Of a stretch of DNA of 64,000 bases, positions 26,577 to 36,106 are shown in pieces. A program made the position numbers and the translations under genes. Position 1 is the first letter of the stretch. Each line of letters starts with the position of its first letter. This stretch comes from Paludibacteraceae bacterium. GTDB taxonomy: Bacteria > Bacteroidota > Bacteroidia > Bacteroidales > Paludibacteraceae. Below the pieces are notes generated by a model that did no database searches, was not told where the DNA came from, and was given only the letters and a program-made list of their open reading frames with translations. The DNA lies in the NCBI GenBank assembly GCA_017550335.1, contig JAFZPM010000049.1:1-64000 (forward strand), written 5' to 3'.

Positions 26577-26891
26577 TCTCCCATCCGAGCACCATTCCCC
26601 TTCATAAGGCATCTCCCGAAAAAACGCCCATACCCGAACAGACCAATCCCTCATCGAAAAACGAGCCACCAACGGCATTCCAAACATTCCTCCATCCACA
26701 TCCGCCATCCGTTTCCATGGAATGCTAAAATTCAGTAAATGTTTTTTTTATGAAAATTATTCACTAGTTTTGCACCTCGTTAAAGGAGATGTATATGATC
26801 CATTCATTGGATTGAATATTGTAAACCATTATTTACAATTTTTTAATGCTCATTGAGAAACCGATAAGGTTCAATAATTGTTTTCATAAGT
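26577..26891. other. Intergenic region with a promoter box
   Basis: 315 bp without a credible gene. It contains TAGTTTTG at 26765-26772, a TAnnTTTG box about 120 bp before the acyl-CoA ligase, implying a long 5' leader. No other clear structure was seen in that leader. Confidence 0.5.
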
Positions 26892-28541
26892 ATGTCGAAG
26901 CATTTCATACAATATTTCGAGGATTCCTTCAAGGAGAATTGGGACTTGAAGTCCATGTATAATTACGCGACCAAACAAAGCATCACGTACGGGGAGCTGG
27001 CGGATAAAGTCGCCAAGATGCACCTCTTATTCAAGGCATTTGACATAAAGCAAGACGACAAGATAGCCATCGTAGGCCCTAATTCGCAGGAGTGGACCAT
27101 CACATTCATCTCCGTCATCACCTATGGGGCGGTGGTGGTACCCATACAAGAAGATTTCCACCCGGACGTCATCGAGGAGATCATCAACCATTCGGAAACC
27201 AGGCTTCTATTCATCTCCGACGAGAACTGGGAGAGGATCGACAAGGAGCATATCACGAAGGTCGAATCCATCCTATCCCTTTCCGATGTGAATCTCTTGC
27301 GAATGATCGGCGGGAAACATGGGGAAGAGATCCTAGGCGGCATGCAACAGTTGTTCGACCAGACCTATCCGAACGGATTCCAAGCGAGTGACATATCTTT
27401 CACGAAGAAAGACGAAAACGAGATGTTCGTTTTAGTCTACACGTCAGGCACCACAGGTTTCACGAAGGGTGTCATGTTGTCTGGCGGCAATTTCCGTTGT
27501 GTGGTGGACTTCCTTCGTCACTCCATCGCGGCGGGTCCGGGCGACAAGGTGATTTCTTTCCTTCCGCTTGCCCATGGCATGGCCCTGATGAATGATCTCT
27601 TCCTGCCCATGGTCTTGGGCGCCTACATCGTCTACCTCTACAAGGTTCCGAGTCTGAAGGTGTTGATCAAGGCGATGCAGGAGGTGAAGCCGGAATGGAC
27701 CTCGATGGTGCCGATGTTCTTCGAGGCGATTTACAAGAAACATGCCTTGCCTTCCTTGAAGAAAAAGCATATTCAGATCCTTTATAGGCTTCCATTGCTT
27801 TCCCGTATCGTATGTTCCAAGCTCAAGAAGCGTGTGATGGAGGCTTATGGTGGCCACATCAAGCTGATGTTCGTCGGTGGTGCTGGTCTGAACCACGAGG
27901 TGGAGGACTTCTACCATAAGATCGGGTTCCCGTATGCGGTGGGCTATGGCATGACGGAGTGTTCGCCGCTCGTCAGCCTGGTTTACAAGCATCCGAAGCC
28001 GCATGCGGTGGGTAAGGCCATTGATCAGGTGACGGTGAAGATCAACTCTTCCGACCCGTATGCGGAGGCGGGCGAAATCCTTGTGAAGGGACCGAACGTG
28101 ATGAAGGGTTATTACAAGAACGAGGAGGCGACTCGCTCGGTGTTCACCGAGGATGGTTGGCTCAAGACAGGGGATGTGGGTATTCTGGATGCGGACGATT
28201 TCCTCTATATCAAAGGCCGCACGAAGAACATGATTCTCACATCGACAGGACAGAATATCTACCCGGAGGAGATCGAGTCGAGACTGAACCACCATCCTTT
28301 TGTGGAGGAGAGTCTGGTAGTCTTACGGGGAGGAAATAAGCTGGTGGCCTTGATCTACCCGAACCATGCGGCAATAGGGGAGGAGACGGATCCCGACAAA
28401 CTGAAGGAGATGATGGAATCCGTGAGACTAAAAACGAACCATGATTTGGCGTCCTACGAATATATCAACGCGGTGGATATCATGACTGAACCGTTTGAGA
28501 AAACGGCCAAGAAAAGCATCAAACGGTATTTGTACCAATGA
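26892..28541 (+). CDS. AMP-forming long-chain acyl-CoA synthetase family protein
   Basis: A 549-aa adenylate-forming enzyme. The P-loop-like LVYTSGTTGFTKGVMLS (A3), YGMTECSPLVS (A5), DGWLKTGDVGILDADDFLYIKGRTKNMILTSTGQNIYPEEIE (A7-A8) and a terminal KTAKKSIKRYLY lysine region (A10) are all present. It lies apart from the men genes, so it is more likely a fatty acid or aryl acid ligase than MenE, although substrate cannot be read from sequence. Confidence 0.9.
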   Translation: MSKHFIQYFEDSFKENWDLKSMYNYATKQSITYGELADKVAKMHLLFKAFDIKQDDKIAIVGPNSQEWTITFISVITYGAVVVPIQEDFHPDVIEEIINHSETRLLFISDENWERIDKEHITKVESILSLSDVNLLRMIGGKHGEEILGGMQQLFDQTYPNGFQASDISFTKKDENEMFVLVYTSGTTGFTKGVMLSGGNFRCVVDFLRHSIAAGPGDKVISFLPLAHGMALMNDLFLPMVLGAYIVYLYKVPSLKVLIKAMQEVKPEWTSMVPMFFEAIYKKHALPSLKKKHIQILYRLPLLSRIVCSKLKKRVMEAYGGHIKLMFVGGAGLNHEVEDFYHKIGFPYAVGYGMTECSPLVSLVYKHPKPHAVGKAIDQVTVKINSSDPYAEAGEILVKGPNVMKGYYKNEEATRSVFTEDGWLKTGDVGILDADDFLYIKGRTKNMILTSTGQNIYPEEIESRLNHHPFVEESLVVLRGGNKLVALIYPNHAAIGEETDPDKLKEMMESVRLKTNHDLASYEYINAVDIMTEPFEKTAKKSIKRYLYQ

Positions 28542-28851
28542 ATAGACTTAGACTTTAGGATTTAGTTGGTAGACTCTAGACTTTAGACTTAGACATTAGA
28601 CTAAAAATAAAGTCACCATGGACCAAGTCTAATGCCTAACGTCTAGCGTCTAAAATGCTTGCCTAGAGGTTCTTTGGTTCCCTCTCCGTCTAGAAATGCG
28701 GAGAGTATATCTCAAACGGACAACTTCACATTCACATCGAACGTATCAAAGTATATCCCTATCGAAATAGGAATCAGGGGATACCTGAAATTTATTATAT
28801 GTAGTTTATTAAGGTTAGCGTAAAAATTTACCCATAGGCAACTTCCTTATA
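28542..28851. repeat. Spacer with irregular TAGACTTTAGACT repeats
   Basis: The first 110 bp holds a run of irregular repeats built from TAGACTTTAGACTTAG and the near-complement GTCTAATGCCTAACGTCTAG, able to fold back on itself. The remainder shows no feature. Unit length and spacing are irregular, so this is not a CRISPR array. Confidence 0.5.
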
Positions 28852-29334
28852 TTATTTTTTTATGAGATGAAAAGATTTATTGTCGACCGTGATCAGATAC
28901 GTGCCGGCTGAGAACTTGTCGCAGATCCACGCATTTCCCTGATTGTCGGAATGGATGCGGTCCCGGAGGCTCCCATTCTCCGAACAGATGGCGATCTCGC
29001 AGGACGGAGGCACACCGGTCAGCTGGATGGACCTGCTCTTGTCGGAGATGATGCGGATGGCATCGGATAATAACTCAGGAATGGAGGACTTGTTCTCACA
29101 GAAGTGGTAGCCCTTGACATCCTCTACTCGGTATGAACGATCGTCTGAACTTTCGACCGTCAAACACCCCTTCCGAATCGAAATCATCGGATTGTCTGTG
29201 ATTGAGAAAGAAAACTTCTTTCCCGACAACGTCTCTATCGTCAGATACTTCGACTCTGTCGATATTGTCCTTGACATAGAGGCGAACAAACCTTGAATTG
29301 GTTTTAACAACTTACTACAACTTACCATTAGCAT
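28852..29334 (-). CDS. Small protein with T9SS-like tail, function unknown
   Basis: About 160 aa. The N-terminal half (YLTIETLSGKKFSFSITDNPMISIRKGCLTV ... YRVEDVKGYHF) matches a pattern common in Bacteroidales proteins in which a beta-rich strand-repeat precedes a sorting tail; the C-terminus (FSAGTYLITVDNKSFHLIKK) looks like a T9SS type A tail. There is no clear signal peptide, so the start (ATG at 29334 chosen; others at 29328 and 29277) or export is uncertain. Confidence 0.55.
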   Translation of the reverse strand: MLMVSCSKLLKPIQGLFASMSRTISTESKYLTIETLSGKKFSFSITDNPMISIRKGCLTVESSDDRSYRVEDVKGYHFCENKSSIPELLSDAIRIISDKSRSIQLTGVPPSCEIAICSENGSLRDRIHSDNQGNAWICDKFSAGTYLITVDNKSFHLIKK

Positions 29335-29628
29335 GCAAATAAAAATTTTTGACACTGAAAAAAACTATCACCCGAAAGTCACTAAAAGGTATTACATCAT
29401 ATACACACTTAACAACTTACATCGTTCCAATTTGTGACCCTTATTTGTACTCTTACATCACACATTAATACGAATATAGCGAATCGATTCGAGGATTCCA
29501 AATCGTATCACTCAAATCTCCATTCTCCACACTTATTTTGTGTCAATTGATTAAATAACTTGGTTATATTGATTATTTACGATTCCACACTTTTCCATCG
29601 TGCCTCAAAACCTGTGGAATCTGACGCT

Positions 29629-30774
29629 TCATGGCCTCACGGTCTTTTCTCTGAGCGCCTTCCACATCGCATTGGCAGCCCTATCCGAAGCGGATTCGTG
29701 GCCCAACAGCTCTATGAGCTCATCATAGTCCTTCAGCATTTGGTTCCTACACGCTTCCGTCCGCAGACGATCTATCTCCGCACGGACCTTCCCGACCGTG
29801 AAATTCTCGGAGACGAGCTCCTTCACCACCCATTTGTCAGCTATCAGGTTCACCAAGGAGATATACGGGACACGGATGAAGAGCTCCAGGAAACGGTGGA
29901 CCAACCAGCCGCCCGAAATCATGTAGACAACCACCTGCGGCACACGCAGTAGGGCAGTCTCCAACGTGGCCGTGCCCGAACAGACGATGGCCATCTCCGA
30001 CTGCTGCAACAGCTCGTACGTCTCGTCGTAGATGATTTTCGCATCGTAGTTCTTCAGGATAGGCTCGTACACGCTAGGATCGACCGATTTCACGCCTGCG
30101 ACAACCATCTGATAGTCCTTATAATACGATGCGGCCTCCAGCATGATGGGAAGCGAACTCCTGATCTCCTGGACACGGCTGCCCGCCAACAGACCGATGA
30201 TCGGTTTGCCCGCGACACCTGTGCGTGCCTCGAAGGCTTCCCTTGGCTCATCCTTGTGCCTCCTGGCTTCCACCGCATCGACGCACGGATTGCCCACATA
30301 GTCGACGGTGTAGCCTCTCTCCCCGAACCATTTCACCTCGAACGGCAGGATGGAGAAGACCTTGTCCACGTATTTACGGATGGATTTCAGACGATATTCC
30401 TTCCAAGCCCATAGCTTGGGTGAAATATAGTAATACACAGGCACGGAAGGCATGTTCTCCTTCACGAACTGCGCCATTTTCAGGTTGAAGCTGGGATAAT
30501 CGACCAGGATCAGCACATCGGGTTGGTAATCCAGGATGGCCTGCTTGCACTGCTTGATGTTCGCTAGGACGGTACGGGCATGCAGCAATACAGGGATGAT
30601 ACCCATGAAGGCCATCTCCTTGTAATGTTTCACCATTTCGCCACCCTGGGCCGACATCAGGTCGCCGCCTAGGAAACGGAACTCCGCCGAACCATCGTTT
30701 TTCTTGATGGAGGCCATCAGATTGGAGGCGTGCAGGTCTCCCGACGCCTCACCCGCTATGATGAAGTATTTCAT
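29629..30774 (-). CDS. lpxB: Lipid-A-disaccharide synthase
   Basis: 381 aa, normal length. MKYFIIAGEASGDLHASNL at the N-terminus, FMGIIPVL, LILVDYPSFNLK, YYISPKLWAWKEYR, FEVKWFGERGY, GLLAGSRVQEI and CSGTATLETALL are the LpxB hallmarks. It condenses UDP-diacylglucosamine with lipid X in lipid A synthesis on the inner membrane face. The ATG at 30774 overlaps the upstream stop as ATGA, which decides the start. It is the last gene of a five-gene minus-strand operon. Confidence 0.96.
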   Translation of the reverse strand: MKYFIIAGEASGDLHASNLMASIKKNDGSAEFRFLGGDLMSAQGGEMVKHYKEMAFMGIIPVLLHARTVLANIKQCKQAILDYQPDVLILVDYPSFNLKMAQFVKENMPSVPVYYYISPKLWAWKEYRLKSIRKYVDKVFSILPFEVKWFGERGYTVDYVGNPCVDAVEARRHKDEPREAFEARTGVAGKPIIGLLAGSRVQEIRSSLPIMLEAASYYKDYQMVVAGVKSVDPSVYEPILKNYDAKIIYDETYELLQQSEMAIVCSGTATLETALLRVPQVVVYMISGGWLVHRFLELFIRVPYISLVNLIADKWVVKELVSENFTVGKVRAEIDRLRTEACRNQMLKDYDELIELLGHESASDRAANAMWKALREKTVRP

Positions 30775-31199
30775 ACGACGTGCAGGAATAAGAAGGCTGT
30801 GATCAATAGGGATGCGACCACCACGCCATAGTTCGTCTTCCAACGCTCCAATTTGTAGAGGATGAAGAACAATATGAGGTTCGGTATCATGGCGGACATC
30901 ATGATAGTCTGGAAATTCACGCTGTCATAGACCTGCTTCAGCAAGTCTTTCAGCCCCACATCGGGCAATTCGGAGAAGGTCACCAGACGGATGGTGATGA
31001 TGGATAGCAACACTGCTCCGAACAGGCCGATAAAGAAATTATCGAACGGCACAGAAGGCTTTTTCTCTTCCATCCAATCCGCTTCGAATTGTTCCTCGAC
31101 CATATCGTCGGAAGGCATCATTTCATCATCCAACTCCTCATCCTCCTCGTCGGAATGGTCCTTGTCCAAGTAATCTTCGTTTAAATCGTTATTTGCCAT
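30771..31199 (-). CDS. Small membrane protein with acidic N-terminus
   Basis: 142 aa. Residues 1-47 are very acidic (many D and E, apparently disordered); three hydrophobic helices follow. It sits between surE and lpxB, overlapping surE's end by 11 bp and lpxB's start by 4 bp, so translational coupling is likely. I do not recognise a family; the conserved placement next to lpxB suggests an envelope role. Confidence 0.7.
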   Translation of the reverse strand: MANNDLNEDYLDKDHSDEEDEELDDEMMPSDDMVEEQFEADWMEEKKPSVPFDNFFIGLFGAVLLSIITIRLVTFSELPDVGLKDLLKQVYDSVNFQTIMMSAMIPNLILFFILYKLERWKTNYGVVVASLLITAFLFLHVV

Positions 31200-31950
31200 A
31201 TTTGTATTTCAGTTTATTTAAGTAGTTATAATCTGTACGATCCACGAGCATCGGCACGACGGAAGCCATGTGGTGCGAGAGCGCCCACTCGTCGGTGTCC
31301 TCCGCCTCCGGCTCACGGTTATTGAATTCACCCGCCAAGAGGTAGCTGTCGGTTTCGTAAGGCATGTACTCCTCGCTCCAGCGGGCATTGGCCTCACGGC
31401 AGAAACGTATCTCCTTCACCTCGCCTTCAGGAAAGTTCACGTTCAGCAACGTACCCAAAGGCAATGGGGTGTTCAACACGTCGCTGATAATCTGGGAGAT
31501 GATGGGCAACGCATGCTCCAAGTCCAGTTTCTCCGCGAACTGCACGCTGGAGAAGGCGATGGAGGATATATTGTTGACGCATCCCTCGACAGCCGCACCG
31601 ATCGTTCCTGAATAGACCGCATTCACCGAAGAATTGGACCCGTGGTTGATGCCGGAGATCACCAGATCGGGACGATTCTCCCTGAAGATGGTGTAGAGGG
31701 AGAGCTTCACGCAATCCACGGGCGTTCCGTTACAGGAGTAGACAGTCATCTCCTCGCTTTCAGAAACCAAAGTCATCTTCAGGGGTATGCCATGGGTGAT
31801 GGCGCACGATTTTCCGGACTGTTGGCAGTCTGGCGCAACAATCACCACCTTTCCGTATTGGCGGGCCACCTCCGACAATTTAGCGATGCCGTCCGATTGG
31901 TAACCATCGTCGTTGGTGATCAATATGACCGGTTTTTTCTTATTCATCAT
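31189..31950 (-). CDS. surE: 5'/3'-nucleotidase SurE
   Basis: 253 aa with ILITNDDGYQSDG (metal-binding aspartates), VAPDCQQSGKSCAIT, CNGTPVDCVKL and SGINHGSNSSVNAVYSGTIGAAVEG, the full SurE signature. It dephosphorylates nucleoside monophosphates. The ATG at 31950 overlaps the upstream stop as ATGA; the next codon is a second ATG. It sits in the same operon as lpxB, an arrangement known in Bacteroidales. Confidence 0.95.
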   Translation of the reverse strand: MMNKKKPVILITNDDGYQSDGIAKLSEVARQYGKVVIVAPDCQQSGKSCAITHGIPLKMTLVSESEEMTVYSCNGTPVDCVKLSLYTIFRENRPDLVISGINHGSNSSVNAVYSGTIGAAVEGCVNNISSIAFSSVQFAEKLDLEHALPIISQIISDVLNTPLPLGTLLNVNFPEGEVKEIRFCREANARWSEEYMPYETDSYLLAGEFNNREPEAEDTDEWALSHHMASVVPMLVDRTDYNYLNKLKYKYGK

Positions 31951-33491
31951 TCGTATATTTTTATCATTGTCTGTTTCGTCGGCGGCTGTTTCTTCCAATA
32001 CAGGAAGGTCTCCGGTTCAGACTCGTTCCCATAGCGGTTCACGGCCGTGACGACAATGTTGTAAATCGTATCATTGAGCTTATACTGAGAGAGGTTGACC
32101 TCCGTATCAGGAGTTAAGCATAAGATGTTCTTAGGGTTATCGAAGTCACATATCTCCGTGTCCTCGAAAGCGTAGACCACATAGTAGGAGACCGCCTCTC
32201 CACCCTCCGCCACGACGGGGCTCCAATGGAGCGTGTCCGAGTCTATGCGCACGTTCAGGGGGAAGAATGCCTCCGAGCCCTTCCCGTGGACAGGAGGCAG
32301 GGCGGGGTAGGGCTGGAACGTTGTCTTCAGGCTATCCAGCAAGCCCTGAGGGTTTCTCAGGAAGTAGCAGGTGCTGTAGTAGATCACACCCTCGATATCG
32401 ACGCATTGCTCGTTGAAGCGTAGCTGGCGGGCAAGCTCGTTAGGCGTTTTCCACGCCTTCGTCTTGTTCACGGCGAGGCCCGACGCGTAGAGTCCGAAAT
32501 AGAGGTTGCAGTTCTTCACGTTCTCGCGCCACCATGGGGCCAGGACCGCATAGTCCGCCACGGTCTTACCCACCTCCCAGTATAGTTGCGGGGCGATGTA
32601 GTCGATCCATCCCTTGTCCGCCCAAAGCAGCACATCGGCGTAGAGGTCGTCGTAGTTGGTGCATCCCGCCTTCGTGTTGGAGCCCCTCGGGTCTTGCGAC
32701 TTGTTGCGCCACACGCCGAACGGGCTGATACCGAACTGCACCCACGGCTTGGTCTCGAGCAACATCTCATGGATACGTTTCACGATACGGTTGACGTTGT
32801 CGCGCCTCCAGTCTCCCTTATTCTTAAACCCGTGGTTGTTCGCGCGGAAGGTACCCTCGTCGGGGAATTCCTTCCCTTTGATAGGGTATGGATAGAAGTA
32901 GTCATCCAGGTGCAGGCCGTCGACGTCGTAGCGCGTGACGATGTCCTTGAGCACTTTAAGCAGGAAATCAGCGGTTTCGTCCTTTCCCGGGTCGAAATAT
33001 ATCTTCTCCCCGTAGGTGATGAATAGTTCAGGTTTTTTACGGTAAATATGGTTGGCGGCGAGTTGGGAGGTAGGGGTGTTGGTCACCCGGTAGGGATTGA
33101 TCCAGGCGTGCAGTTCCATGCAACGCTTATGGCACTCCTCCACAGCCACCTGTAGAGGGTCGAAGTCGGCTGACGGGGCCTTTCCTTGTTCCCCCGTCAA
33201 CCACTCGGACCATGGTTCCAAATCAGACTTATAGAGTGCGTCGGCGGTCGGCCTCACCTGAAACATGATCGCGTTGACACCGCAACGGTGCAGCGAGTCG
33301 ATGGTTTTAATCAGTTCCTCCTTCTGTGTTTCGGCGGAAGCTGTCCTGTCCGTCGGCCAATCGATGTTGGCTACAGTCGCCATCCAAGCGCCCCGCATTT
33401 CACGTTTTTTCTGTGCGGAAACTACAGAGAGAGAGGCGAATAGAAAAAATACAACCGCGAATGCCCTCGTTATAAATCTTTTACTTTTCAT
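31947..33491 (-). CDS. Secreted GHL10 (family-10-like) glycosyl hydrolase
   Basis: 514 aa with signal peptide (cut near SVVSA-QKK). The core REMRGAWMATVANIDWP, VNAIMFQVRPTADALY, WINPYRVTN, DVDGLHLDDYFYPYP and FGISPFGVWRN is the GHL10/DUF187 (YngK-type) barrel. A C-terminal fibronectin-III-like segment follows (SYYVVYAFED ... IVVTAVNRYGNESEP). These enzymes act in the periplasm or at the surface, probably on peptidoglycan-like or other glycans. It overlaps the GH5 gene by 11 bp. Confidence 0.88.
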   Translation of the reverse strand: MKSKRFITRAFAVVFFLFASLSVVSAQKKREMRGAWMATVANIDWPTDRTASAETQKEELIKTIDSLHRCGVNAIMFQVRPTADALYKSDLEPWSEWLTGEQGKAPSADFDPLQVAVEECHKRCMELHAWINPYRVTNTPTSQLAANHIYRKKPELFITYGEKIYFDPGKDETADFLLKVLKDIVTRYDVDGLHLDDYFYPYPIKGKEFPDEGTFRANNHGFKNKGDWRRDNVNRIVKRIHEMLLETKPWVQFGISPFGVWRNKSQDPRGSNTKAGCTNYDDLYADVLLWADKGWIDYIAPQLYWEVGKTVADYAVLAPWWRENVKNCNLYFGLYASGLAVNKTKAWKTPNELARQLRFNEQCVDIEGVIYYSTCYFLRNPQGLLDSLKTTFQPYPALPPVHGKGSEAFFPLNVRIDSDTLHWSPVVAEGGEAVSYYVVYAFEDTEICDFDNPKNILCLTPDTEVNLSQYKLNDTIYNIVVTAVNRYGNESEPETFLYWKKQPPTKQTMIKIYE

Positions 33492-34740
33492 GCAATTTCT
33501 TGTAAATATATTTACCGGACTCCGTAAGAATCCGTTTGTCGCAAAGGAGAAGGTTACCTTCGTTCCACTTCAGGGTCGCGCTTGCGCCACCCTCCGCGCT
33601 GAAGCTCCAGTTGCACCAGCTGACCTTCTGTCCGCCAAGGTTATCACCGTCCAGGATCTTCAACCAACGGTCTGTGATGTCTGGTCTGAAGTTGTTCCAA
33701 CCGCTTGCGTCAGTCGTTCCGAATTCGGTTACAAAGATAGGCAAAGTAGCCAAAATACAAGGCGTATGGGAAGCGGAATCTCCCTCGCGCAACGGTTTCA
33801 TGTAGTCATGGCCTCTGTACGGGGAATCTTTGTCTATGCCGTCGTAGTGGGAAGCGGAGTAGAAGTGGAAGGAGTACATCAGGTTGTCATATACATTTCC
33901 GTTCTCGTCCTGAGGCTCGTTGCCGATGACCACGTGGGCGTCCTGACTCCAGTTAGGCGTACCGCAGATACAGATGACGTCCTTATCGTAGGAACGGATG
34001 ATCTTCAGCATATCCTCGCAGTAAGGCTTGATATGGTTAGGCCAGGTCGTAGCGCCGTTGCGAGGGTTCGGCTCGTTGCAAAGCTCGTAGATCACATGTT
34101 TCTGGTTCTGGAAACGACGTGCGCAGTAGGTGAAGAAGTCGCCCGCCAAGTCGATGCCCGACGATGGGTGCTTGCGGTACTGCTTGGCCTCCGGGTTGCC
34201 CGGATTGTGCACATGCCAGTCGATCAGGAGGTACATACCGTTCTCTCCGCACCATTTCACCGCATTTTCGAGGTGACGGGAGCGGTGGGTCTCATTGTAT
34301 GCGTATCCGCCCTCCTCGTCCACGTAGAAGACGATACGGAAGACGGAGCAGTTCCAGTCGTCGCGCAAAGCCTTGATGTTCTCCTCCGTGATTTCAGCCA
34401 CACCCGCCCACTGCAGGCCATGTGAGCTCATACCTTTCAGCTGAACAGGATTACCTTTTTCGTCGCACAAGACGCGGACCCCTTTATCATTAGGGGCGAC
34501 CTTCAGTTTGCCCCACTTGCCGACGGGAGAATTAGCCGGATACTCCATCGGAGGAAGGATCTCCGCATTAAGCGCCCCCTCAGTAATCACACCGATGCCC
34601 GAAACTTTCTTCGGAGCATTACTCTCTGTACTTTTCCCTTCACTTTCCTTCGCATCTTTGCCTGCTTGGTCGTTCGTGTTCGAATTTCCGCAAGCCATCA
34701 TCAAAGTTGCCAAACATGGTATTAGAATACGTTTCAACAT
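33481..34740 (-). CDS. GH5 endoglucanase-type lipoprotein
   Basis: 419 aa starting with a lipoprotein signal (MLKRILIPCLATLMMAC), a 40-residue polar linker, then the GH5 barrel: MSSHGLQWAG, YLLIDWHVHNPG, VIYELCNEPN (acid/base Glu), YSFHFYSASH and PIFVTEFGTTDASG (nucleophile Glu). This matches the GH5_2-like cellulase pattern. It is first in the operon with GHL10, surE and lpxB. The ATG at 34740 is chosen for the lipobox; upstream in-frame starts lack one. Confidence 0.9.
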   Translation of the reverse strand: MLKRILIPCLATLMMACGNSNTNDQAGKDAKESEGKSTESNAPKKVSGIGVITEGALNAEILPPMEYPANSPVGKWGKLKVAPNDKGVRVLCDEKGNPVQLKGMSSHGLQWAGVAEITEENIKALRDDWNCSVFRIVFYVDEEGGYAYNETHRSRHLENAVKWCGENGMYLLIDWHVHNPGNPEAKQYRKHPSSGIDLAGDFFTYCARRFQNQKHVIYELCNEPNPRNGATTWPNHIKPYCEDMLKIIRSYDKDVICICGTPNWSQDAHVVIGNEPQDENGNVYDNLMYSFHFYSASHYDGIDKDSPYRGHDYMKPLREGDSASHTPCILATLPIFVTEFGTTDASGWNNFRPDITDRWLKILDGDNLGGQKVSWCNWSFSAEGGASATLKWNEGNLLLCDKRILTESGKYIYKKLHEK

Positions 34741-34773
34741 AAGCACTGATTTAAAAAGTAAAACTTGTTCATA

Positions 34774-34806
34774 CAAATATAAACATTTTTTTCATTCTCG
34801 CAACAA
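34774..34806 (-). promoter_or_regulatory. Promoter of the GH5-GHL10-surE-lpxB operon
   Basis: On the minus strand TATATTTG (34774-34781) is preceded after about 20-22 bp by TTGTTG (34801-34806). The start codon is 34 bp downstream. The divergent acyltransferase gene has only a weak TAACTTCG at about 34963-34970. Confidence 0.65.
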
Positions 34807-35020
34807 GAGAGACGCAAAACTATACGATGAAACGTTCCATGTTTTTTTAACATCAGGCGAAGGACAGCAAGAAGACTCCCGCCCCCCGCACGGATCCCCA
34901 TCCATGGCAAAAGGCCATCAACTTTCATAAAATCAAACCTTTGGTATTCAAAAACTTTATTATAACTTCGCGACGATTGAATAATGAAGTATAAATATAT
35001 GTTTTCATAGGCACAAACAC

Positions 35021-36085
35021 ATGCAATCGACAAACGCAGAGGGAACGACAGAACTGAAGGATAAGAACACCCTTCCAAAAAGGAATTACGGACTAGACAA
35101 CCTAAAGACGATCATTTGTCTAATTGTGGTAATTGTCCATGTAATGATTCCATATACCAATATGGAGGTCAACTGGTATTTCCGTCCCGAACTACCGGGC
35201 GAGGCCCTTACAGAGAACCCGATCATGAATTTCATAAAGATATGCGGCATGGCCATATTCTTCATGGTTTCAGGTTATTTCATCCCCACCAGTTACGACA
35301 AACAAGGGTTTGCGACATTCATTTGGAAAAAGACGAAACGTCTGTTGATACCAGCCTTCACCTTCTTTGCCATTAGCATACTATGTACACCATACCCCAT
35401 GTACCATATTTGGTTCCTCCAAATACTTTTCTTCTTCTGCCTATTGTATGCCCTGTTCAGGTTGATAACGGGATGGAGAATCAAGGAAGGGAGCAAGTTA
35501 GAACTATCACTACCCATATTGGCAGGCTACTTTCTCCTCATATGCGGAACCAACTTGATTATCCGCCAGAAATTCTATGTCTGCCATTTCACATTGCTGT
35601 TCGACCTCTTCCTGATCGAACCCGCGAAAATGATGGAATACATCCTGACGTTCCTTTTCGGAGCCCTTGCGCGCCGTTTCAACTGGTTCTTGCCCCATTC
35701 CAAGAGACTGGTCATCGAGGTGAGCATCATAATCATAGCCACCTATATAATCAAAGAGAGGTACATCACGTTAGATAATTACATCGGAAGCCGACTCTAT
35801 ACGATATTGGAGTCCTCTTTCTGCCTCTTCGGGAGCCTAATGATTATCTGGATCTTCAACAAGTTCCTGAATATAAGCAACAAACTGATTGCCTCGATTT
35901 CCGAGAATTCCATGGGTATCTATCTGATACACATGCCGATACTCTATTATGTACAGACCTACACGAAAATGTGGGAGATTTATTTCCCCCTCAAACTGAC
36001 ATTGATCATACTCTTCGTCATGGGTTCAGCCTACTTGGTAAGTTTTCTGCTGAGGAAATCCAAGTTCATCAGAAACTTTCTGTAA
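35021..36085 (+). CDS. Acyltransferase family 3 membrane protein (copy 1)
   Basis: 354 aa with about ten membrane helices and the Acyl_transf_3 landmarks: RNYGLDNLKTIICLIVVIVHVM (helix 1 with catalytic-region histidine), FFMVSGYFIPTSYDKQGF, WKKTKRLLIPAF, YHIWFLQILFF and MGIYLIHMPILYY. Such proteins O-acylate sugars or lipids at the inner membrane. It is followed 21 bp later by a close paralog. Confidence 0.85.
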   Translation: MQSTNAEGTTELKDKNTLPKRNYGLDNLKTIICLIVVIVHVMIPYTNMEVNWYFRPELPGEALTENPIMNFIKICGMAIFFMVSGYFIPTSYDKQGFATFIWKKTKRLLIPAFTFFAISILCTPYPMYHIWFLQILFFFCLLYALFRLITGWRIKEGSKLELSLPILAGYFLLICGTNLIIRQKFYVCHFTLLFDLFLIEPAKMMEYILTFLFGALARRFNWFLPHSKRLVIEVSIIIIATYIIKERYITLDNYIGSRLYTILESSFCLFGSLMIIWIFNKFLNISNKLIASISENSMGIYLIHMPILYYVQTYTKMWEIYFPLKLTLIILFVMGSAYLVSFLLRKSKFIRNFL

Positions 36086-36106
36086 AACAAATTCAGGAGG
36101 AACACC

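Noticed and set aside
26892..28541. menE (OSB-CoA ligase)
   Set aside because: It is 18 kb from the men genes, is longer than typical MenE, and the adenylation motifs do not single out OSB; kept as an acyl-CoA ligase family protein.
28542..28660. TAGACTTTAGACT repeats as a possible CRISPR array
   Set aside because: Units are irregular, spacers are absent or only a few bases, and no cas genes are nearby.
33265..34425. 386-codon plus-strand frame opposite the GH5 and GHL10 genes
   Set aside because: Antisense shadow; the GH5 catalytic motifs are unambiguous on the other strand.
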